From Ignelater luminosus (Eukaryota; Arthropoda; Insecta; Coleoptera; Elateridae): DNA of 64,000 nucleotides. The DNA is taken from contig VTPC01008707.1 in NCBI GenBank assembly GCA_011009095.1, positions 42,362 to 106,361 on the forward strand, read 5' to 3'. The translations under genes were made by a program, and so were the position numbers. Numbering within the stretch: the first letter of the stretch is position 1; every line of letters starts with the position of its first letter. Below the pieces are notes generated by a model. The model was not told the DNA's origin, searched no databases, and saw only the letters and a list, made by a program, of their open reading frames with translations. Shown piece after piece: positions 39,001-49,254 of this stretch.

Positions 39001-39970
39001 AGAGGCGGTTTGCCCAGAAGATTCTGTTGTCACATTTACTAATTTGATTGGTTAAATTTGAAAAATACAATAATCTAATTACTTTGAAATCTCAAACAAG
39101 AATTTTCGTCTTGTCGCTTTATTCCGTGAACTAATAATCGCAAACGTCTCTCTAAGTATGCTTTGAATTCATCTAAAATCCAAAGGAAAGTGAACTAATT
39201 CCCATCCTGGAGTTTGTGAGCGAAGTTAGGTCGCCCTAACTTAAGAACAAAAGAATTACATCACAGCTTTACGACTAAAATTGCTAAATTGTAGTTGCTG
39301 TAATATTCTAAACGAAAAAACAATTTTTTGCCTACACTTAAACCAACAATTCTAAACGATATCGATGGGACTAAGCTTCTACCCGCTTTTACGTTTCTAA
39401 ACCAAAATAATGCAATTTTCTGGGCGTAATTCAAATTTTGGTAAAAAGTCAAGCCTGTAAACGCCAATGCCAGTTTTGTCGGGTATCAATCTATAATTCT
39501 CAAAATTAAAAAGAAATTAATCAATTCAAGATTAAGTTTCTTTAGTTGCCTAAATTAATTTAGCAAAGAAAAACCAAAAGAGAATTTAGTAAATTACAAA
39601 TAGAGCAGTTAAGAATTAACCTTCTAGTCCCAAGAGTAGTAACTGAAACTTTTCATAGCCAATTATTATCTACCATAAATCCCAAGGGTAAATTTAAGGT
39701 AAAACCTTCCAGGTTTTTTAATTCTACTGAGATTAAATCTCAACTGTCCAAAAACACTGAAAATTTTTGTCTTGTGACGTTACTTATTGAAGTCCCAATT
39801 GTAAACGCCTCTTTCTGCGTGATCTGACTTTACTTGGAATCCCTAAATTTGCGAGCGACAGTTAGGTTGTCTTAACGTAAGAACGAAGGAATTTGTCATC
39901 ACTCTTTACGGCTAGAGTCGGTACATTTTGGAGTTCTTGTAATATTACTCTTCTCAACAAATTTTTAACG
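33020..39970. repeat. satellite array, nine diverged 600-800 bp units
   Basis: The anchor GGACTAAGCTTCAACCTTG and its variants recurs at about 33149, 33877, 34671, 35280, 35919, 37375, 38003, 38767 and 39365. Each is followed in constant order by TTAATTTCCGG, AATTCAAATTTTGGA, AATAAGCGCCA, AATTAATTCAGCA, GAATTTAGTAA, ATTGTTTATAT, GAAAGAACCTCAACTGT, CGACAGTTAGGTCGTC and GGAATTACATCACC. Units come in a long form, with an extra 140-170 bp partial copy of the first module (extra anchors near 33737, 34523, 35766, 37213 and 38597), and a short form without it. Divergence between units is visibly high, so the array is old. Short frames inside are not genes. Confidence 0.92.
36254..36938. mobile_element. 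685 bp non-autonomous DNA transposon (MITE) with long inverted repeats
   Basis: Inserted into one satellite unit. The left arm (36254-36439) begins CAGTGTGGTCCAATTTCGAT. The right arm (36760-36938), reverse-complemented, begins CAGGATGGTTTAATTTCAAT. The two stay alignable for about 180 bp, including AACGGCTTAGGTACTCGTGA and CCATTACCGTTGCCAGAAAT. The core holds two direct 164 bp repeats (36449-36612 and 36613-36776). It is flanked by TA (36252-36253) and TG (36939-36940, a mutated TA). The empty target CTGTACAAAACA survives in the unit at about 35548. TA duplication and CAG ends suggest a Tc1/mariner-type driver. No transposase is encoded. Confidence 0.94.
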
Positions 39971-39974
39971 TTCA

Positions 39975-41635
39975 AGCCGAACGACAGCAGTGCATTAGGA
40001 AAATTTAAGATCACTCAACAAGCAGACATAAAAGTTAATTATATTTTAACAAATGTTTGTTAACTACTCGTAATTAGTGATATTGTATGTAGCTATATAC
40101 GTTAGGACAGGGAAGATTTATTTTTAAAATTAAACCTAATGTAACATTGAATGTGAAATTTTCATTAACTGAATACAAAACAGCATGAACATTAAATTCT
40201 CTCCCTATCATAATAATGGAGCCATAGTAATTCTGAAACTTTAAACTGTAACAATACATTATTAAATAATAAATCATACACGATAAAACAGCCAGTTAAA
40301 TTACTAAACGTCAGAATATTGTACATTTTCAAGCCCATATCAATTTAGTACTTCCAAACAACCATCCTGCTGTCATTATAGTCAAAAAAACCAACAACAA
40401 AAACACCATTGTAGGTGTTACATTTTATCACGTCTAAGTTAGATTAATATGAAACGTTTGTACAAAATCAGAGTGAAAGCAAACCAGAAAATTACTGTAT
40501 TTAGCTGTGCGATAACATCTAAAAGGCATTCTGTGTTACAGTTAATGTTGCTACTAAATAATAAATGTCTACGTTTTAGTAACTCCAGTTAATCTTCTCC
40601 TGAGTTTATAGTACTGTACGTTGTGTACCTGATGTTTAGATATTAGCTTTGTTGCAAACTTCTGTTAGTGTTTACTGTTTTCTCGCTTAGACGAAATCGA
40701 AATTACAAACAGAAACTGCAAATTTCTTGAATTAAGAATAAATTGTTATTCTCGAATTTAATTATTGTATACTGCTCAATGAACCATCAGCGTCATGGTC
40801 AAATAGAGTTCAGTCTCATAGGATAACCCTAATGTATATCACGGCTAATTGCGTGATTATTCCGTCCAATTAAATCTTTTCCTATGCTGAATACGCAGCT
40901 AACACAGAAAACCCTAATAGGGAAACGGTTTTGTTTTAAATATTTAATTTATGATCCTAACCTTTCCTAAATAAATCTCATTGGATTTTTTCAATTTACC
41001 TAATTAGCTTGTATGTTATATTCAAGCAAACAGAATAAAAATTAAGACACTTTTAAAAAATATTATTTTGCTTTAGCTAGTTTAGTGGCCGAAAAAACAG
41101 TAGGGTAACAGCGTAATTAACCTCTTTAATATCCGTTGGCATTCACCTGTGTAAGGGTCAAGAATCAATTTGACCGTGACCGAGAGCCAAGATTATGTAA
41201 AATGTATACTTGATCGTGTTGGAAACTAATTTCATATGTCGTTTCATGTTTGAGGCAATTTTCGTTAGGGCCGACTTTCCATAATCGTTATAATGCCACC
41301 TTTTTCACTGTAAATTATTATTCTGTTCATTTGCAATCTCTTGTTTTTGTTTTCAATTTAATTTAGTCGTATTTTGTAATTTCTATTCTTAATTAATTAA
41401 AATGTAAAGTAGATTGTTACCGTTTTATTACCTTATTTGTAATATTGATCATTTTAGAGTATAAATAAAGTTAAAACCATAAATAAATACAGATATGTAA
41501 AATAAAACAATTAATATTTCTTTTGTAATGTGTAAGAAAATATTAATACTCCCCAGCTAGCTTACCAATCGGTAGCTTATGAGGATGAACGAGGGGTGTA
41601 ACAGGGTTTATAACAGATAATAAAACTCAACAAGT
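39975..41635. other. AT-rich non-coding DNA
   Basis: No gene or repeat recognised. 40780-41310 has higher sequence complexity than the rest and no sign of repeats. Confidence 0.55.
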
Positions 41636-41639
41636 TAAA

Positions 41640-42400
41640 TATGTTTTTCAATCATGCATACTGTTATTCAATCTTCAGCCGTGACATGTCGCCTTTAACT
41701 GAATTTTTCATTTTAGTGGTCGATTCAACTCATCCGCATACCTTTTTATATACCTACAACCTCGTACTCGAATTTTCAAGCCTTAACCTCCATCTCACCA
41801 GTCTGGAGTTTTTGGTAATGGTTCTATGATGAGTAAAAGTTTGCCAGTAGCTTCTTTTTAATGGTGCTGTAATTTTGCTCTGACTCTTTAACGTTCTATT
41901 GACGTGTCACTTGTGATGGAACCTTGTGACAGTACGGCGCCTAACGCCACATTCCTAGCATCAGTGGTCAGATTGAAGCTTTTAATAAAGTCTGATACTT
42001 CCTGTAGCAATCAATTGTTTATCTTTTTTGCAGATCTCAGTACATTGTCTTGTCTGAAATGTCGAATCTGTCCACTTATATTTTTAGCGCGTTTAAAGAC
42101 TTTACCAAGGCTTTCTGTATGCTAGGTTACAGGGGCATTCTTGAGCGCGAATAGCATCTCCACATACTCGTATTGAAAACCGTCTTGTGTATATCTTCAA
42201 GGGTTCATCTCAATTTGATGAAATTCGCCGGCCCAATCCAAACGGGTAACATGTTGCACTTTGCAAGTCACCCTACAGCGTCGACAATGTTGGGCAAAAG
42301 ATACCAATTGTCTGTTGTTTTCTGATTCACCTTACTGTAGTCCACTACAGTACGTTACTTCTTTTTTCCAGAGAAGTCTGCCTTGTTACAAAACTAATTA
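41640..42400 (-). mobile_element. Ty3/Gypsy fossil, reverse transcriptase to RNase H part
   Basis: The minus strand shows TTDARNVALGAVLSQGSI, the start of a Gypsy RNase H (TDAS..A+GAVLSQ). Upstream is an FKRAKNISGQIRHF-type connection region. Downstream are phrases of the R-L-x-R-W-x-L-x-L-E kind that end the domain. Boundaries are approximate and no LTRs were seen. A broken fragment with several breaks, apparently from a different stretch of pol than the fossil near 5.5 kb. Confidence 0.72.
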
Positions 42401-42990
42401 ATGCTCACACTTACATACGTACTAATGAGAAAATAGTGAAATGTCGAGCTTAAAATTGCAACAGTATCGTGCAGATATTAGAAAAAAAAAGAATCCATTT
42501 GACTAGGGATTTTTTTCCGCCTAGCGGTTACATCTTAAGGAAATATCCCTCTTAGTTGGAGCTATATAGACTATTGAAAGCGCAAAAAGAATAAAAAGTT
42601 GATTTTGCTTCCCTCTCAGGATTACAGTGTAAATAGAAAATTCGCAAAATTGAATTTTACATTAGAACTAGCACAAAAAAACCTTGTATTCACTACTTAT
42701 AAATTTATTATACCCTTCAAAAAAAAATCAGCGAATCCATTAAAAACATGCTGTTTTCACCAAGATGATACAGGTAAAAGAGTTTGCACCACCAAAAGGT
42801 AAAGAGGGAGCTTATGGCCCCGCACACAATCATCTTTTTGAACTGGAGTTATATCAGAGGACATGCTTCTATCAAGAGCCAAAAATCATCGGAAGAGAAA
42901 CTTTTCACATTTTCTTTCAGTCATCATGTATGTCCCAAAATGTTGTAGAAATGTTTTACTGTCTGTAAGAAACCCTCATCTTCCCAAAAT
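42400..42990. other. spacer upstream of the rDNA-derived locus
   Basis: No gene recognised. 42.80-42.92 kb has faint resemblance to 28S rRNA upstream of the clear match (TCGGAAGAG, GGCCCCG...CATC), too weak to call. Confidence 0.4.
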
Positions 42991-43004
42991 AATCTTTCGC
43001 AGAA

Positions 43005-43030
43005 CCTCTTTGCTGCGACGCCCATTCCCA

Positions 43031-43062
<32 letters not shown>

Positions 43063-43184
43063 CACAATGGCTCCTGCAGGTATCGACGCAATGTCATTTC
43101 TGCCAAGTACACTGAATGTCAACCTGAGTAAATTCAAGCAAGCGCGTATAAACACCGCAAATAGCTATTACCATCTTTTGACGG
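43005..43184 (+). pseudogene. 28S rRNA pseudogene, fragment upstream of the R2 site
   Basis: From 43030 the plus strand reads GGAATCCGACTGTCTAATTA then AAACAAAGCAT, AATGTCATTTCTGCC, CTGAATGTCAA and AAATTCAAGCAAGCGCG. This is the highly conserved part of large-subunit rRNA just 5' of the R2 retrotransposon site. Past GCGCG the match weakens but continues as ATAGCTATTACCATCTTTTGACGG. This aligns with the GAGTAACTATGACTCTCTTAAGG end of the rRNA target and stops there. The visible substitutions show it is not a functional rRNA gene. The homology before 43030 is weaker and the start is approximate. Confidence 0.92.
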
Positions 43185-45779
43185 AAATGAAGTCGAAAGA
43201 GGCTGCCGATCGTGCTCGAGGCAACTAACAAAGAGCCAACATTCAGCTGGTAGAAAACAAAGTGCTTATGCCTTGATAAGCAACGATGTAGCGCCTGGGA
43301 TTAATCACCCACCCGGGGAAAGACAGCTTCCACGCTTTGATTAAATCCAGCAGCTTCCCTCTTTGTGTCAAAAAGAATGGTAGTGGCTCTTATTCTGGTC
43401 TACTCAAGAGTATTAGATTGAAATCTGCAATGAAAGGTGAACATATTGAGCTCCTAAATGTAATTGATAAAGCCTGTCTTAATAATGCCCTCCACGACTG
43501 GGTCCACACACTACGTGACAATGTCCAGCGGTACCTAAGCGCGTGATACCGGCTGGCTCGACGAACGGCATTGCTCAGACGTGGTTTAGGGGGCGGCTGG
43601 ATGGAATCAGGTGGCGGCGTGAGCTAGCAGCTCATGTTAGTGGCGGGTAGTCTAAGCGTTCTGAAAAGAACGGCCATCAAAGGCGTCGACTTAAGAAGGC
43701 AAGGCTATTTAAAAGAAATGCATCTTTTGTATTTAATGGTATGGTCAACCGACGAGCAGGTAGTTGGGTGAATGCAAAAGGAAAGTAGGTCGCTGCGGAC
43801 ATAGAGGGTTGTAGCAGGACGGTTTAAATAAATTTAGGACAGGGTGCTGGAGAGGTTGTTGACTGTATTTTTATAAGGAGCGGTTTATGATTTGAGGAAA
43901 TGGTTTCTAGAATGAGAGCGTGGTATATAAGAGCGCTGGGATATAAGAGCTGGAGTATACGAAAGCTAGTGTGAGAAAGGCTCGGGTTTTTATATGATTT
44001 TGACAGCAATAAAAATTGGGATGGCTTGTAGGAAGGCAAAGATGGGGTTGGATTGGTCGAATTGATGGAATTTGGATCAATTGACCGCCCTGTAGTGTGT
44101 ATCACGCGCCAAGCTTCAGCCCAAGAAAATCGAGTAAAAGAGTACAAAAAAGTTCAAAGAATACTAAGCTGCTTAAAAGCTAAGTTGGCAAATTTAATAT
44201 TTAATGCAACAAAGATATGCAAGTTCAATACCAAAAATTTTTGGAACGCCCTCTAAATAATACAATCAACATTCAGCATGATCTGTCATTTTGATATCCT
44301 GTGACGGATGAGGAGTTGCGGTGGGCCCTAAATTAATTACTAAATTAAACGCATCTGGGCCAGACAGCTTAATATCATTCCCATTTGTTAACTTTATTAA
44401 CTGCTTGGTTTTGGGTGACGTACTCCATTAAAAATTAAAACAAAATCGCACTATGTATTGCGCAAAGCAGGAGATAAACAAGCAGTCGCTAATGGAAAGC
44501 CAATAGATATTAAGTCGCTTCTTACTAGAATGATAAATAAGTATTTCGCAAAACGTTTGTTCTTTTTACCAACATATACAAAACAAAAGAGTTTCTGACA
44601 GATTTATGGTATTTTTCTTAACACTCTACTTTATTCTATCCTTCGACCCTTTGTTGACCCTGCTTTTCAATTTTATTATGAAACTCGAATTTGCAGTCGG
44701 TGACAGGGACATCAGAATGGGTGCGTTAGCTTATGTAGTTATAAAAAGTGTGTAAGAATTGCCATGGAGTTTTTTAATGACTGGGGCCTAAAAGTCAACG
44801 CAATTAAAAACTTCGCTGTTTCTGTAAGACTATTACATTCTATTACCAGGGCAGCGCATTACATACCTCAAATTTGTAGATACTGCAGGATTTGTCAAGT
44901 ACTTAGGCCTGCTGTGTTCACAAGATCAGAATTTGCTCGGCCTCCTTAAAACCACCACAAAAGCTATTCAATATCAAAAGGCACCTACTACCTAGAATTT
45001 CTGCAAAGATGCCAAATATCTGAGTAAACATTCGCACTCTGAAAGATTCCCTCCCTGTACGAAAATCTATCTAGCTATTGGTGTGGACCAAATTACAGTC
45101 ACTATTTCAGCGAGACGCTTTGGCTTATACTTATAAAGTGGACTAGCCCACGACGGCAATAGGTTGTGCATTAGAGAAAGCTGGAATGAACGACTTTAAC
45201 GTTCCTATAGTAGGAACTGTCTAAACCAAGAAACCCACTTTAGTGTTGCGATAGATGAATTGATTTCCCACCGGTTTATTGATCGAAGAAAAGAAATCCA
45301 GTTTAGGGGTAATCTTTTAGCAACTAGAGTTGTATTTTTTAATCCGTCCCATGAGAGCAGAAGCAGGGCTGGCAAGTAAAATCGCTTAGTTACGTCCTGT
45401 TTAAACACTTCAACCAGATTCGAAGTCACAATCGCATTGCCAGAGTTCTTCGTCGTACAGAGGAAAAGGGAACGTTGCTGATCCAATAATGCTAAATGGT
45501 AATAGATTGGTGCTCTGCGATGTAACCATACCATGAGAGAACCTGGCCACAATGAACGCAGTCTATAACTAGAAAGTCAAACAGCACAACGATCTCATGG
45601 TACTACAGGCTATCAAAGGAAAATATGGCGTTATGTATATAGATGTAAACCCATTGTCATCGTAGCCAGAGACATACGGTTAGGGGCGAACTGTGGGTGT
45701 TATTAGAGAGATGGTTAACGCCACAATAAATGGAAGTCTTCTTACACATTCTGATTTTATGAGGCACGACATACACATA
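43185..45779 (+). mobile_element. R2-like site-specific LINE, inactive, inside 28S pseudogene
   Basis: Between the two 28S pieces the plus strand carries, in 5'-3' order: KEYKKVQRILSCLKAKLANL (about 44130, like the pre-RT region of R2), TDEELRWAL and ASGPDSL (44290-44365, finger region), EFFNDWGLKVNAIKNFAVSV (44770-44829) and KYLGLL (44897). NRLVLCDVTIP (about 45500) resembles the RLE endonuclease region, and TVGVIREMVNATINGSLL (about 45690) the C-terminus. R2 proteins have N-terminal zinc finger/Myb domains, a central RT and a C-terminal restriction-like endonuclease. Here the YADD box and N-terminal fingers are not recognisable, and frames and stops break the protein throughout. At 2.6 kb it is shorter than typical R2 (about 3.5 kb or more). 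Position and orientation strongly favour R2; the protein similarity alone would only say LINE. Confidence 0.75.
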
Positions 45780-45955
45780 TTTGATTTTATGTTGTGAGTC
45801 TAGCTATCGCATGAATGAATTAACGAAATAACCACTGCCCCTATCTGCTACCTAGCAAAACCACTGCCAAGGGAACGGGCGTGGAAAAATTAGCGAGGAA
45901 AGAAAACCCTGTTGATCTGCGCTCTAGTCTGGCACTGTAAAAACACATGTAGCTT
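45780..45955 (+). pseudogene. 28S rRNA pseudogene, fragment downstream of the R2 site
   Basis: The plus strand reads CGCATGAATGAATTAACGAA, CCACTGCCCCTATCTGCTA, CCTAGCAAAACCACTGCCAA then GGGAACGGGCGTGG, AATTAGCGAGGAAAGAAAACC, CTGTTGAT and CTCTAGTCTGGCACTGTAA. This is the conserved 28S segment just 3' of the R2 site, and it runs uninterrupted across the R1 target (TGTCCCTATCTACT in functional genes). The first 25-30 bases match weakly, and the match ends near ACATGTAGC. It is in the same orientation as the upstream fragment and continues the rRNA from where that one stops. Confidence 0.92.
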
Positions 45956-45959
45956 ACTC

Positions 45960-46640
45960 GACAGATACTAAAGTGGTCTTCTTCAGAAACCGAACCCGTT
46001 ACTTGTTCCAGTGTAACCCCTACGTCCCAAGCGGATTTTACTTTATATATCTTTCAAGAATTAGATTTTATATCCCACCTCAAAGATCAAGTCTGTACGT
46101 ATTTAGTCAACATCGTAAACATCTATGTAGACCAGGGACGGGCAACCACAGTTCTATGTTCGCTTGGTTGCATTACACGACGCTACGCGGTCCGATAAAT
46201 CCTAAGTGCATTCGTCTGCTCATTTCTGATCTAGATAGAACCAACCAAAAATACCCAGCGTATTGAACAGATTGACCAAAGTATTCATCATAAGTAGCCA
46301 AAGAAGGTAAGTGAAAAAACTTCCGCCTACTCTGGTAAATTAAAATTACAGACTCAAAGTTCTTTTCGTGCCAAATCTCTTTAAAAGCAGATCATTATTT
46401 AAAAAAATTTATAGAAATGTAACTTTTTCATTGTACTATGTTATAGATAACTTGAAAATTTTACATACAAACAGAGGAAACGCAAATCATCATAACATAC
46501 CCTGATTGAGATCGGCCAAAGAAAATGAACACCGTAATCTAAGTTGGTTCAGTTATCGTTTTTTATTTTATTCTAGGGTTTTCTATATAAACCCACTAAT
46601 GAAGAATTGTTCTTTCTAACAATGCCGCGTCATTTGCCCT
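45960..46640. other. unassigned sequence between 28S pseudogene and LINE fragment
   Basis: A 97-codon plus frame (45973-46266) is not recognisable. No further rRNA similarity seen. Confidence 0.4.
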
Positions 46641-46649
46641 ACTATGGAT

Positions 46650-47300
46650 CATCGTTTGGCGGCGAGCAGCCCAATAAATTTTACTAGTCTTACTGTATCG
46701 TTAATCTTTCCGCTCTCACAGTCATAATTGTGCAAGCGCTTCATAGTCGTTAAGGAAGGCATGAAGCAGTGTCAAAGACACCTATCCGATAGAGCTGTGC
46801 CTGCAAGTAGTCGTACCCTGTGTGCAGTATAGAGCAGGCCATGACCACGTCTCTGGGAAGGTCATGAGGCAGTCGGCCACTAGGCTTCAAAAGGGAGGAC
46901 CGCTGCTTGCCCTTAGCATCCACGGGATGCCTTGCTTTCACCTCACTCCTTAGTGCTTCTCTTAGCAGTCTTTTGGTGTGCTGAATTCCAAGGGTATCTA
47001 GAGTCGCTGCTTCTCAGAACTCTCTTTTGCCAGCCTTACTTGTTTTTCCTGATTCCACAGTGACTGGGGATCCACGGCTCCGCTATAAGCAGATAGGCCA
47101 CTCGATCCTATCAACTCTGGCATCAGTTGCTGATTGCGGCGGACATTGAATAGTTATCTTCCAGGAACGTATGAGCTAGAATAGCTGCTTGGAAATCAAT
47201 AAGAAGAACTGATTTATTTCCACGCTCAACTATAAGACGTTCAAGGGCTAAGAGTGCCTTTACCTCTTATAAATATCACCGTGAATAAATACACATTAAC
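46650..47300 (-). mobile_element. LINE fragment with RNase H and C-terminal region
   Basis: On the minus strand: ALLALERLIVERGNKSVLLI, with DFQAAI after it (about 47250-47180), resembles the D-S-Q-A-A-I centre of LINE RNase H. EPWIPSHCGI (47045-47085) is the W-(I/V)-P-(S/A)-H-G-I box. LHTGYDYLQAQLYRIGVF (about 46770-46830) matches the LRTGHD.L..HL.RIG region between RNase H and the terminal Cys cluster. This architecture occurs in I/R1/LOA-group elements. Several frame changes and stops are present, and only the 3' end of an element is here. It is in opposite orientation to the R2-like element. Confidence 0.75.
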
Positions 47301-47997
47301 ACGCGTCGGTCTACGCTAGTCAACGGACCACCTCCGCTGTTCAAAGCTTCTTAAGAGTTAAAAACAAATACGGATCAGGCTGCCCCATATTTGCGCACTC
47401 TGAGACATTTACTTCACTGACTTAACGTCTGAGACCGGTCTTAGTAGAAAGTCGTTTTCTGTTTTATCATTTGAATTTAGCTCTATTGATTAATATAATT
47501 GGTACATGTTGTTATAAAAATCTTTTTAGAAATCACGAATTTGCTCTTCCCATGTTTTCCTGACCGTTACTTTTAAAGTAAATTTTAAATGCTAAGATAC
47601 TATTGATTTTAGAATATTTTTGACTATAACGCCTTCGACCAAATTACAATAAGTCTTTTCAGTAATTTTATTTTGGCACTGCATCGTTTATTAGCTTTAA
47701 AGGGAATTTAACATGGTGCTAACTGAAAACTCAATCAGCTAACTCTTAATAGTTTGATCTATAAAACTTACTCAAGTTATCAGTTTTTTGAAATGGCAAC
47801 AAATTGAATGTTTATCAAAACTGTTTGAATGACTAAACACTAAATATAGTAGCTCAACAGGTTTTATTAGAAGAAATTACATTTAGACTTTTCCTACAAT
47901 TCCTTGTGAATTTGCCCGTTGGAAAAAGTAATGGAAGCAATGACATGTAGGAAAGAAAATCAAGTTTAGTCGGCAGTCTCAAACTGACACTCTTATT
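47300..47997. other. AT-rich spacer
   Basis: Nothing recognised between the LINE fragment and the mariner. Confidence 0.55.
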
Positions 47998-47999
47998 TA

Positions 48000-49252
48000 C
48001 CAGGTGTATACCTATGAAATGAGACTTTCAGCTATTAGACCACAGATGTCGCTAGGAGTATTTTTAAACTGTCCCAAATGTCTTATTTTTTTCGTCTGTC
48101 ATCTGTCAACAATATTCAATTCATTGTTTGTGATGTTTCATACAACAACGCATTTTTTTCGCTCTTAAAAATGTCGAATTTCGTGCCTTCAAACTACGAT
48201 TTGCGGACATCGTTGATTTTCTGTTATCAATTGAAGAAAAACGCTTCTCAAGCTCATCAAATGCTTATAGAAGCTTACGGTGGACATGCTCTAAGCAGAG
48301 CACAGTGCTTCAGGTGGTTTGAAAAATTCCGAAGTGGTGATTTTAGCGTGGAGAACGAGGAACGTGGCCGGCCACCGAAAAAGTTTGAGGACACCGAATT
48401 GCAAGCATTGTTGAATGAAGATGATGGTCAAACGCAAGAAATGATGGCAGAGCAGTTGGGAGTGACCCAAAAAACCATTTGCAAACGTTTGAAAGACATG
48501 GGCATGATTTTAAAGGTCGGAAGATGGGTGCCGCATGAACTGACTGAAAGGCAGCAAGAGAACCGAAAAACCACTTGTGAAATGCTGCTCTCCCGGTTCA
48601 AAAGGAAGTCTTTTTTGCATCGAATCGTTCGGGTGATGAAAAATGGGTGTATTTCTCCAATTCCAAGCGTAAAATCAACGGCCAAACCAAATCGCTTCGG
48701 CCGCAAGGCAATGCTGTGTGTTTTCTGGGATCAGCATGGTATGATTTAGTACGAGCTATTAAAACCAGGTGAAACAGTTGACGGTGCACGCTACCAACGA
48801 CAATTGGCCGATTTGAACAGCGCTATACACCGAAAACGCCCAGAATATGCCGATCGGCGTCACAAAGTAATTTTTCTTGATGACAATGCACCACCACATC
48901 GAACAAGAGCGACCCGGGAATTGGTGGAGACGTACGATTGGGAACCGCTGGTGCATGCGGCTTACTCACCAGACTTGGCGCCTTCCGATTATCATTTGTT
49001 TGCATCGATGGGCCACGCACTTTCCGAGCAGCGCTTCAATTCTCACGAAGAAGCCAAAAAATGGCTCGATGATTGGTTTGCGGCCAAAGACGGCCAATTG
49101 TTTTGGCGCGGCATTCACAAATTGCCTGAGAAATGGGTAAAATGTGTCGCTAGCGATGGCTATTATTTTGAAGATTAAATTTGTAACCATTTTTTGTTAA
49201 TAAACGTTTAAAATTGAAAAACAAAGTCTCATTTCATAGGTATACACCTATG
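48000..49252 (+). mobile_element. Mos1-type mariner transposon, structurally complete
   Basis: A 1253 bp element of normal mariner length. The left inverted repeat (48000-48028) begins CCAGGTGTATACCTATGAAA. The right one (49223-49252), reverse-complemented, begins CATAGGTGTATACCTATGAA, identical over the inner 25 bases and with one extra base near the tip. TA dinucleotides flank it (47998-47999 and 49253-49254), the expected target duplication. The transposase it carries resembles the mauritiana (Mos1) subfamily. It is the youngest-looking autonomous element in the window. Confidence 0.95.
48171..49178 (+). pseudogene. mariner transposase (mauritiana/Mos1 subfamily), inactivated
   Basis: The start is ATG 48171: MSNFVPSNYDLRTSLIFC aligns with the Mos1 start, and the frame upstream to 48078 is leader. 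N-terminal helix-turn-helix (residues 1-110) includes GGHALSRAQCFRWFEKFRSG. The WVPHEL linker lies at residues 119-124, as in Mos1, then RKSFLHRIV. A single-base deletion near 48630 moves GDEKW, with the first catalytic Asp, out of frame. A deletion of about 30 bases near 48670 restores the frame at STAKPNRFG. A TAG at 48747-48749 stops the frame after CVFWDQHGMI. Downstream it is open: LLKPGETV, LDDNAPPH (second Asp) and YSPDLAPSDYHLF (third Asp), ending YYFED. At 335 codons it is about ten shorter than Mos1, explained by the deletion. Cut-and-paste activity at TA sites is lost. Confidence 0.96.
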
Positions 49253-49254
49253 TA

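Noticed and set aside
33020-39970. Direct repeats considered as a CRISPR array or as a tandem gene family
   Set aside because: Units are 600-800 bp without short identical repeats and unique spacers, and no frame is conserved between units.
42800-42990. Possible extension of the 28S pseudogene upstream
   Set aside because: Short words (GGCCCCG, TCGGAAGAG) resemble 28S upstream of the clear match, but spacing would require a deletion of several hundred bases and the identity is too patchy to call by eye.
43337-43546. Open plus frame (IELLNVIDKACLNNALHDW) as a host or viral gene
   Set aside because: It sits within the rDNA/R2 locus just after the insertion site. The apparent protein start upstream (MAPAGIDAMSFLP, from 43073) is actually translated 28S rRNA sequence.
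43824-44147. 107-codon minus frame ending a LINE endonuclease (ETISSNHKPLLIKI like the SDH.P box)
   Set aside because: It lies antisense inside the R2-like element, which has no APE endonuclease. The resemblance is one short phrase and the plus strand gives a better explanation.
45205-45552. 115-codon minus frame
   Set aside because: Antisense shadow of the R2-like C-terminal region.
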